Shown here: positions 49,866 to 64,000 of the stretch, piece by piece
Position numbering within the stretch: the stretch's first letter is position 1
How the letters are laid out: each line of letters opens with the position of its first letter
Source: Pyxicephalus adspersus
Taxonomy: Eukaryota; Chordata; Amphibia; Anura; Pyxicephalidae
Direction: 5' to 3'
Assembly (NCBI RefSeq): GCF_032062135.1
Contig: NC_092860.1
Coordinates: 124,609,935-124,673,934, forward strand
Length of the DNA: 64,000 bases
Translations under genes and position numbers: made by a program
Notes under the pieces: generated by a model
What the model saw: only the letters and a program-made list of their open reading frames with translations
The model's database searches: none
Told to the model about the DNA's origin: nothing

Positions 49866-52139
49866 TTTTAAGGTTACGTTTGGGAGGGTCCTCTCCTTCC
49901 CCTGTGTCATAGTTTGTATTGAATTTCTAGATTGGTTTGTAACTTGAACAACCTGTTATTTATTGAACAGTGCTGTGTTATAGGTTGGCTCAATAAAATT
50001 AAAAGATAATAACAAAATAATATTAGTACAACCAATAGGAAGTGGGTTGAATGATGCTGGCTATCAGACTAGGACAACTAGCAGCAAGAACAAAAATGGC
50101 TATGGGGAAATATGAGGACTAAAGTTAGGCAGAAAATGCTGGCTTTGTTTTTTTTAATCTTTTAATTCATATATTGGTAATTTTGGCAAGTGTTCTGCTT
50201 AACCATAAAAAAATTGTTTGATATAAAAGCACTTAGATCAATAAATATTTAGTTAGTTAAATATGACCAACTACTATCAGATATTGAATGACCTGTATAA
50301 ATGGGAACCTTTACAGGCAGCTGTTAGTGTCCTTGCTCAAATGCCTGGCTATTCTTAGTACAAGAACTTTCTTGCTGTAACATAACACATCCTAATGCCT
50401 CCCATACATTCTTAATGACCAATGATTTGGCCCATCATAGTGAAAATCAGAAATTATTTGTGGCAAACAGGACAATTATCCAGTGCTAACACACTAACAG
50501 GAAATGTGTGAATTATCTTAAATTTATACAAAGGGGAAATCTCCAGCTGCTGAGATATGTAAACCTGGAGAATGGCCGTTTTAAAAAATGCATTTAAAAT
50601 GTATATTTATCTGCATATAGTTGTGCCTTTTATTAAATGTATTAGTACCTTTTTAGTTAGGTATATATGAAATATTTCAACCAGCAATATTTTTGCAGTG
50701 TTTTAGGTATATTAACAGGTGCTGCATAACCTGGTGTTATTTGATCTAAGACAACTTTGGGCTGGCTACCTCCAACCCCATTCCCTGACTGCTCATATGC
50801 AGATGTATGGCTTTTAAAATGGAAAACGACAGTCAAAAGGTGTCAAGAGTCAGTGTTGGGCTTTCTTATTAGGAAACCTAGCATGCTGTACTAAAAATAA
50901 TATAGAGCACCCTGTATTAAATTAATATTTATGATATATAAAGTTTATAAACATTTAGAAAACAAATCGTTTTCAGGAAATGCTGTGTTTCCTGTGAAAT
51001 CTTAACCTCTCCAGTACTATCAGAATAGGATTTAGAAATTACTCATAAACCTAAAATGTTAACTACTTGTTAGAGCCTCAGAGAGAAGATTCTGCTCTAA
51101 AGTTTCAAGAAATGAACTATGTTTCCATAGTTGAGCTAGCTGCTTGCCCATATGCAGAAAAAATGTAAAAACATGCAGTCTTGGTTTTATTGAGTGACAA
51201 TTTACTACATGAAATTTACACTTTTTAAAGTTCAGTAATCTACATGTAAAATAGGGAACCTATTTGTGAATCCATATGAAAAAGTAGTCTAACTTTACCT
51301 AGCCTGCTACTCAAAGGTACACCTGGTAGTAAAGGAGCTGAAGTAGAAGATAAATTCAAAATACTGGGGTATAATATAAACTCAGTTTAGGAAAAACATT
51401 GAGATAACAATTTTAAACAAATAAATAATGAACCTAGCTCCTTGTAAGACTTTGCTTTTCAGGTACATACAGTAGATCTCTATAAATAACTTTACAAATT
51501 TCACAATTTGTGGTCATAATGGCTTCTGTTTTTAATTCTAAAATATGTACTACATCATTTTTATATATGTTTCTGCAATTCACCAAAAGTTTTTTTTAAA
51601 ACATTCTTTTAGTTGACTTTATTGTGATGTTCAAAAATATAATTATGCCTTCAACTACATTAAGGGTTTAAGCTGTATTTTTATCATACAGGTGCAATAC
51701 TGTTGTATAAGGCACTTTATTAGCCAAGGATTACTATAGTCAGGATCAGTTATATTTGTAATTATTCTAAATGTTTTCATTGCCATCAGGGGAACAACTG
51801 TGTCAGAATGACACAGAGGAACTGTTTGAGAACACTTCAGACTTGTTTTCTGCAGGTATCTAGTCTATATCTAATAATAATAATTACTGCAAATACATTC
51901 CTATTGAACAAAAAAAAATCACATATCTTCTACGTTGTCTAAGTGGTAGACAGGAAGTTTTAACACCAACATCATTAATAGTAAAGGTATTGGCACTTAT
52001 GTGTAGTAACAAGTTGAAACTCCTTTACTGACAATAACCCTAACCAAACTTGTTCTGTAGTTTCTGGGAAATCCTAATTCGCATTTATTATGTTTATTGG
52101 TCCATTTTTAGAAATGTGCTCAACTTAATTGTGGAAAGT
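49866..52139. other. Non-coding
   Basis: No gene or repeat recognised. Confidence 0.55.
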
Positions 52140-52315
52140 TTTGCTTGTTTTCCATATGCATTTAAGGATTTCACCTGGAAGCTCCAATTTCCTCTCACAA
52201 TTTAAAACATACCAAGCAGGTTAATTGTCTTACCCCCAAATTGCCCTTAGTATGTCTTTGGGTGGGATAGATTGTAAGCTCCCATGGACAGGCAATGGAT
52301 GATGTGAATGCATAC

Positions 52316-52317
<2 letters not shown>
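52140..52317 (+). mobile_element. L2-like LINE 3' fragment
   Basis: Decayed match to the common tail of vertebrate L2-type elements: GGATTTCACCTGGAAGCTCC, then TTTCCTCTCACAATTTAAAA, then GGTTAATTGTCTTACCCCC and ATTGTAAGCTCC. It stops at a (TA)n run. Confidence 0.6.

Positions 52318-52358
<41 letters not shown>
52318..52358. repeat. (TA)n microsatellite
   Basis: About 18 TA units at the 3' side of the L2-like fragment. Confidence 0.95.
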
Positions 52359-52429
52359 CACATATTTATGCTATTAAATCCTATATATTGATGTTACATA
52401 AATAGATCAGATAATGAACAACCTGTATT

Positions 52430-53340
52430 GGATAATGCCAAAACATTCCAATGGAACAGAAGTCAAAACCACAATTTGTGTATTTCAAAATACAGAACTT
52501 CTTCTGCATGATCCATTCATTTGCTTATTTACTCATGTGTGTTTGATCATTGTCATGTTGCATTACCCAACTTCTTTTCAGATTTAGATTGTAGACAAAT
52601 GCCCTGACATTATGCTGCTGAATTTTCTGGGACAGCTTGGGATTCACTGGTCCCTCAGTGGCTACAAGCTGTCCAGACCCTGAGGCAGCAAAGCAGCCTT
52701 GAATTTCTCTGCTCTATTCGTCAAAGTTGGGATGAGGTTTTGGTGTTGATAGGCAGTGTGTTTCTGTTTTATTTTTCTGAACATAATGCTGTCTACATTC
52801 ACTGACATATTCAACTTAAGTTCAATGCCATAGAATATCTGTTGGATTTTAATCAAAACTGTGCAGCAATGTTTTTATTAAGCATTTTTTATTTTTGTCA
52901 ACTTGTCAAATAAAGTAATTGTTGCCTGTAATTGTATAACTGTAGCTTCTAACTATAAACTTTAGGACTGAGTGTCACTGCCAAGATTTTTAGTCCCATA
53001 CAGAGTAAAAATTGCTCTGAATGACTTGTTTAATGCTGCTAGGGTGTGGACCGGCGCAAAGATTTTTAGAAATCATTTTGTACCCCCCATTATTTTGTAC
53101 TTTTTACAGGTGTTACCAGCAAGTGAACAAGATTGTTTTGTTTTTTTAAAGAACATCATGTCTGGAGATGGTCAATGAGATTCAGAAAATTCAACTTTTT
53201 TGCTAATCACAAGCAAATTTAATGGTAATGACACTGATCTGAAACTGAGCCAATTAAACTTTCCAAGTATGGTCATTGGTTGGCACAGTCAAATTTTCTG
53301 CATTTCATTGACCATCTCAAGTCATGTCTACTAAAACCTG
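52430..53340 (-). mobile_element. Old Tc1-like remnant
   Basis: The plus strand contains the strings GCTGTCCAGACCCTGAGGCA and GGGATGAGGTTTTGGTGTTG, which I recognise from the reverse complement of vertebrate Tc1/mariner transposase genes. Strongly decayed; limits are approximate. Confidence 0.5.
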
Positions 53341-55047
53341 GACACTTTACTCATTGACTGGCACATGTGACTTCAATTATTTTTCTTAAGAGATTGAAAC
53401 TATCTAAGCAAATATATGTAGATTTTATGTGTGTTGTTTACTAGCAACTCCAAACCAGCTGTAATTTCAGAAAACTGGTTTTCCTGATGGAATCCTGGGA
53501 TTCAGTAATGGAAGGTTCTAGTACTAAGTCTAAGATCTAAACATTTCTGCTCTGTAGCATTATACAACCGTTATGCTTTTTGGTTACAGGCAATTTCCTG
53601 TGATGTCATCTCTGACCAATCTAATTACCTGTTTTATGAAATAACAGATCACAGTGCTTTTTTTCCTGCACATACCAGCACATAAAGTAATCTACAACTA
53701 TTTAAAAAATCTCTCCGGTCAACCCCCCCCTACTTTTTACATCCTATTTAATAATTTATAATAATAAACATTATACTTACTCAATAACAATTTGTAGCAT
53801 TGCAGTCACATTATTATCTAGGTGTCATGTTCGTGACTACCTGTGCACATTTTTCCTGTACAAACGACATTCATTCAACAATTAAGTTGGCAGCTGATAA
53901 AAATGTAGAAAATGATGTCAAGAAGGAATATAATCGAAAAAAAAAGTTGAAAATACTTTAAAAAAATGTTAAAAAAATGTATGGCATAATTGTACAGTAA
54001 TTTAAAGTGGGAAAATTGTCCACTAATTATTTGTCCTTTCATTGTATTTACTATTCTGGAAAAATTGTAAACTAATTCTAAAATTCTAAACTAATGTTTA
54101 TTTTCCACTCTGCCTAAATTTGCCATACTTGTCCTTTTGTTGTATACTGCATATTTATTTAAATTCCTAATAATATTTCAAGGTGTAGTTGCCATGTCAC
54201 AAATGTCGCTTGATATATGTTGTGCCAGCATTGGTTTAGTCATATGGCAAGAAGTCATACTGGAAGAATAAAGTATTCTCTATGACCCCCTATGCATTGT
54301 CTAGTTGTATCAATGTTCTTCCCCAATTGTGCTGTTTTCTATTTAAAATGAACAAGCATGAATAAATAAAATACCAATACACAAATTGTACAATAATTAG
54401 TTACTACGCTTAAATTTTAAGTATAGCACAGTTTTCTTATGGGAAAGTAGAAAGAATTTATACTTTTCAAAATTTTTTCTTAGAACTATATTCTTCTATC
54501 AACTACCAAAATTAAAATGTTGCATATTTATCCATCAATGTTATTAAAATAGCCTATTTAAATTTTCGATCATATGTTACACACATAACATGTGTTGGCA
54601 AGTTCTCATAAGATTCATTTTAAATGTCTCCTCAACACACCAAGGCAACACTTTTGTCCTGCAGTGCACCTCAATACATGGTAGTCAGTTGAGGTGCAAT
54701 GCATTAGAAAAAAAGGGTTATTTTGAATGTGTCGATACAACTTTATAATTGTGATACAATCCTTAGTGAACATACAGTAAATGGATTACAATATCATGTA
54801 CAGTGTATACTCAGAACATGGATTTGGCAGACAGGGCTGTTCTCTTTGGGGCACAAGCCAAATACTAAATGCATTTAAATTTTTCCTTGGTATTATTAAT
54901 TGTTACGTAAATTCGCCAGCACCAATGGCATCAGCTAAACACAGAAGGGGATTTTAAAATTCCACAAAACTAATTTGGAATGGTGTAAACGGTGTAACTA
55001 AGTGATATACATAACACAAAATGTAGGTGGACAAATTAGACACATTT
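53341..55047. other. Non-coding
   Basis: Only the short inverted repeat at 54665-54698. Confidence 0.55.
54665..54698. repeat. Short inverted repeat (10-bp arms)
   Basis: TGCACCTCAA at 54665-54674 pairs with TTGAGGTGCA at 54689-54698, with further GCATTG/CAGTGC words around it. Probably a MITE remnant. Confidence 0.5.
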
Positions 55048-55252
55048 GGCCTTATTTATTAAAGCTCTCCAAAGCTGGAAAAAATACACTTTCATCAGTG
55101 AATGTGGGTGATCTAGCAAACCTGGAATGGATCTGGCAAAAGATTGAAAACATTTGCTAGCAAATAGCAAATTACTTTGAATAAATGCATTCCAGGTTTG
55201 CTGGATCATCCAGCTTCACTGATGAAAATGTATCTTTAATAAATGAGACCCT
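55048..55252 (+). mobile_element. Palindromic MITE, copy D
   Basis: About 205 bp matching the same fold-back family (TTATTTATTAAAGCTCTCC at the left, AGCTTCACTGATGAAA at the right). The right arm has lost the CTCCAGCCTTGGAGAGC part, and no target duplication can be read with confidence. Confidence 0.75.
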
Positions 55253-56210
55253 ATTAGATTTTGATTAAATTCACAATCTACATAAATATGTTCCATGCAT
55301 CAGTTTGACTTGACCATTTTAAATGTAATCCATTTCCCTTAAGGAATTTTTTTTCAAGACCTTCTTTCTTCCAGTTCATGTCAGTAATACTTTGTTATTT
55401 AGTCACTTGATAGGAATTTTATTGATGACTATTTCTCACACATTGACCCTCTACCACTAAGGGTGGATCATGGCAGTAGGAAGCCCCTAGGGCTCATTTT
55501 ATAGTCTGCAAGTGTGGAAAGGGCCCTCTCACATTCCAGGCTTTGGGCCCATCTTCCACCCACAGTATCTATACAGGTCATCCTTTACGTTCTGTAGGAA
55601 TGGTTATTTTTCACACACAGCATGAACAGCATGGTCTTAAAAAACAGGTCTTTTTTCTGACTGGTAAATTTTCCTATATCCCATATTTCCCACATGACAG
55701 GTATGATGTTGATGACCCATATGGCAAGGATTCACAAGACCGAGGGTGTTGATATTTAGCTGTAAACCTCATTATATCCTCAAAAGTTATTCTGTGTGTA
55801 GTAAAAATACAATGACTGGAGGTGTAAAAAAGACTTTACAGAGGAATCTATTTAAAGTACAAAATGTGAGAGAACGGTGGATTAACCTCTTGCTGCATTA
55901 GGTTGCTGGGAATTTTTGCAGCTCAGAGGTTAATGATGAAAGATGATGTGATATATTTATAAAGCTTTTTCTTACCATAATGTATTGGAGCAAGTTTTCT
56001 CTTCAATTAAGAAGACAAGAAGCTTTTCAAAAAAAGCTAAACTCTCTAAAGAACCTACAATTTGAAAATTAAATGCAGTGTGCAAACACTAAAATAATTT
56101 TTAATGGCTGAATATCTTACCTTGAATTTGCAGCACTATTGCTAATGCAGTCCCTTCAGGATCAGAAAAATAGACCTAGCATCTTCAAAAAAGTGATCTA
56201 ACTGCATAAG
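55253..56210 (-). other. Probable gabrb1 3' UTR and downstream flank
   Basis: No other coding exon is seen here. Minus-strand poly(A) signal candidates are ATTAAA at 56100-56105, about 110 bp after the stop, and AATAAA at 55418-55423, about 790 bp after it. Which is used cannot be decided from sequence alone. Confidence 0.35.
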
Positions 56211-60999
<4,789 letters not shown>

Positions 61000-63900
61000 C
61001 TGAAAAAAAAATATATATATATTTAAGAAAAGACGTTACATTGTGATGATCTGATTTATTGAACTGCCAAAACATTAGCTAAGTAAAGCCCTGGTATTTG
61101 CAGAGCGAGGTCTGGTTGGAAAATTGTTCACTAGTATGTGGTTCAGAGAATGGCTGCCATGCAATGCATCTTGTATACCAATATCCTGGCTTATGTAAAT
61201 GTTATTTTACAAAATTAACTTATCTTGAAACATATAAAATTGTGGAAGGACCAAGGTGATGAACTAATATGGCTGCTACCCTTGAATTATTTACTAGTTG
61301 CTTTCAGTTTTGACACAGCTGTAACACCAGCCAATTAGTTATGATTGCCCCTAAGCTGAACTGATCTCTGTGGCCTATAAAAGAACATACCCTGCTTAAC
61401 CTTTTCCCCTTGTTTGCGTTATACCATTGCCAGTGGCAAAGTTAGCAGAAGATGGTTTCAGCAAGCAGCAGGTAGAGATCCCTTTGAGAAAAACACTCTG
61501 TAATACTGACAGAATACACACCTTGGCTATCTAAAAGGGATTTTTATGTACCACACCAAACTCCTTTAAAATGATAGGGGTGCTTTATAATATAACAGAT
61601 GTGGCTTTATAAAGATACTTCTTTATAGCTGACATTTTACCTTTATTACATTAAATTTAAAAATTGGATATTGCAGATGACTACAGGATAGTTGTATTCT
61701 CTCATTTACAAATACTAACCTATTGTTTTCTATTTTTAATGAAGAGTTTAAAAGAATTGTAAAAGAAACATTTTATCATGGATGCAGGAAAGCTACCCTT
61801 TGCTTGAGTTATGTTTATAATAAACTCCTGACATCAGATATGCTTTCAACTGCACATTTCACAATGCCATGTGTGGTGATGTATGATGGCATTTTGATCC
61901 ACCAGGATGAATGAGATAGAAGTGTTGTATAAGCCATGGAAGGCAATCTGTAACACTGGAGGCACAGATGGCCAACTTGCAATCTTCTGTCCTCTCTGCC
62001 TTGTACTTTCCTCTGGGTGTAACATAACATACCGTTTGTGCATTTGCAGCCCCATGATACAGAAATGCCTTCTGTTGCTGCATTGTTTATTTGTTGATAA
62101 AGGCAACCACTTCCTTCTGTTTATAATGGGGAAGCTTCTTGATGAGGAATAATTAGCATCAAGGAAAGTATGGTGTATCTGCTGAGCAGTCCCTAGCTTC
62201 AGAGAAGCAGAAGGTCCCGCAATACTGATCATTTTCTTCACTGACACAGCTCCAAAATTTCCAAGAGATTTTTTTTTTATCAGTGTGGTGTCTAAACATA
62301 GATTGGGGTTTCATAAAAACAGTATAACCCCTGCTCATGTAGGAAAACAGTGGTACACATTTGTGTAGGTCTCCAAGACCAAGTAAATAGCTATATTTTG
62401 CTTTCATAGCTGATTGAGTGTAATAATGTTTTTATAGAAGGTATTTCACAAAACAAGAACAAGGGAGACTAAACACCTCTCACCAGCCCATATACCTTTA
62501 AAGCATACATCTTGGTTAAGGTCAACATTGTGAAATCACAGTCCAGACTTGATAGAACCTTAGCAATTAGAAATGAGCAAAGTGAATGTACAGACCCAGA
62601 TCTAGGTTCATAGTATTGATAAGAGAAGTTAGTCACAATCATTTTTGTGGCTGACTTGTTTGTGGATGGAGGATGCTCTCAGAGAAGTCCTCATCAATCA
62701 CAGACTGGTCCATTAGAATTATTGGGGTTTCTGTTATTATGGTATTATAGTTTTTTTTAAAATAGGCCTATAAATATTCAAAAAAACATTGTCCTAAACA
62801 TTATTCTATGGTTGACTAAAAGTTTGCTGTATTCTGATACTGAGTGACCGGACAGGCTATTTTAGGATGTTTGCCCTCATCTTGGTGTGCCTTGTGTGAT
62901 ATTATAGCTAAGTCTACAAGGGTGATAAAAACAACAAAAACAATTAAATTGGGGCACAATGTACAGCCTTGACTGTAGAATAACATTGTCCTGCTACTTC
63001 ATGCAGGTTTAGTTAGGTTAAACAATATTTTTAGGTTTTATCACAAATATAAGTCTTGTCAAATATTTTGGTGAAAATGATTGACTACATTTTCCCACTG
63101 CTGTAAACTGAAAAAACACAAAACAAGTTGCTTTCCTTTAGCAAAACTTTCAATTCGTCATTTTATCATTTCATTCATTGTCTTTCAACATATTATGTTC
63201 ATATTTTGAGGCAGATGAACATCATTTTGCCCATGACTTCATTTGGATTAGGCATATTCTGTGTTCTGCGGATTCTGTTATTTCACAGGGGCACACAGAG
63301 CCAAACATGGGGCTGCTGTGCAAGACACATTTTAGGTCTGCTTTTAGAAAATGGCCAAGTAAAAATATTTGTCCACTCATATCAACTGACAGACATGTCA
63401 TAGATATAAGTAAGATGTGCCCAGGTCTCTAATTGGGAGTTGTCTCAGTACCAGTCTGACCCACATTCAGTAGAAATGTAAGTCAAAGAAATCACTTGTG
63501 CTGCTGAACAATATGCACAAATGGTATGGCAACCCCAAATTTCTAGTCTGGCCTTCAGAGTTCCATAGTCCCACATAAAAAGACTATAAAAACTGCACAT
63601 AATGCTATTGACCTTAAACAAGTGATAGATATGTAATTGCAACTGCTAGATTTTTTTATGGATAGATTTTATTTTAAAGAAAAACATGGACATGATCATT
63701 CTTTTGTCTTTATTTTCTTTTATCTAGTTATTTATCCAAAAACCATTTGGACATGCCACTATTCACTAACAAAATGCATAAAAACAAATTCCTCATAGCT
63801 GTCATTATTTGGATTATTAATGCAGCGCCATACAAAATTCACTTTGGACTCTACTGAAATGGAAGTATATGAGCAATGTTCCATCATACAGCATGACTGA

Positions 63901-64000
63901 AATATCGAAATATTTTGAAGTTTTCTGAAAAAGGTCTAGAAAAAATGTTGCAAAAAATGTTTTTTCTGGACATCAAGCATAATCTAGCCATTTTTCCAGT
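61000..64000 (-). other. gabrb1: gabrb1 intron upstream of the loop B exon
   Basis: No match to the preceding beta-subunit exon (Cys-loop end, MDLRRYPLDEQNC type) is visible on the minus strand, so the intron probably runs off the window. A short (TA)n run lies at the acceptor (61011-61021). No recognisable repeat or other gene was found in this 3 kb. Confidence 0.5.

Noticed and set aside
61846..62247. 133-residue minus-strand frame in the upstream gabrb1 intron
   Set aside because: No similarity to receptor exons or known domains; overlapping frames on both strands suggest chance.

Overview
This 64 kb window looks like non-coding-rich vertebrate nuclear DNA, most likely from an anuran amphibian. 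It is AT-rich, long open frames are scarce, coding sequence is split by GT-AG introns, and the repeats are of vertebrate type: L1-like and L2-like LINEs, Tc1-like remnants, hAT, TTAA-type and Harbinger-type MITEs, and long (TA)n tracts. I cannot name the species.

Only one host gene is clearly supported. The right end, on the minus strand, carries the last four coding exons of a GABA-A receptor beta subunit, best matched to GABRB1: 60999-60862, 60311-60159, 59308-59073 and 56558-56211. They encode the end of the extracellular domain with agonist-binding loop C, membrane segments M1-M4 and the M3-M4 cytoplasmic loop. Splice sites and phases agree at every junction. A serine in the M2 motif TTISTHLRE marks the beta1 type. 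The earlier exons lie beyond base 64000.

From left to right, the rest is intergenic DNA filled with mobile elements. 1-9 kb: fold-back elements, a purine-rich tract ending in a perfect hairpin, a GGTTA-rich minisatellite, and a 1.27 kb hAT-type element with its own tandem repeats and an 8-bp target duplication. 11.6-14.1 kb: a complete but dead DNA transposon with CACTGGGGAAC ends, carrying one long broken gene for a protein family I recognise as widespread but cannot name. A 223-bp palindromic MITE has split that gene and left a 5-bp duplication. 15.7-17.0 kb: a TTAA-type MITE abutting a truncated Tc1-like element. 18.5-24.2 kb: a near full-length, decayed L1-like LINE. 25.3 kb and 29.9-31.6 kb: hAT MITEs, the second interrupted by a 5'-truncated L1-like insertion with a 14-bp duplication. 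32.7-36.9 kb: an L2-like tail, a Harbinger-like MITE, a minisatellite of about 43 bp and further repeats. 40-41.7 kb: more MITEs. 46 kb and 52.5-53.3 kb: old Tc1-like remnants. 52.1 kb: an L2-like fragment.

The two points most worth following up are the CACTGGGG transposon with its unclassified protein (11622-14096), and a palindromic MITE family with five copies here, three of which sit at CAATG/CATTG-like sites. A third is a 43-bp tandem duplication that has doubled the 3' splice site of the receptor exon encoding M1. Statements about families come from recall of motifs; no database search was run.
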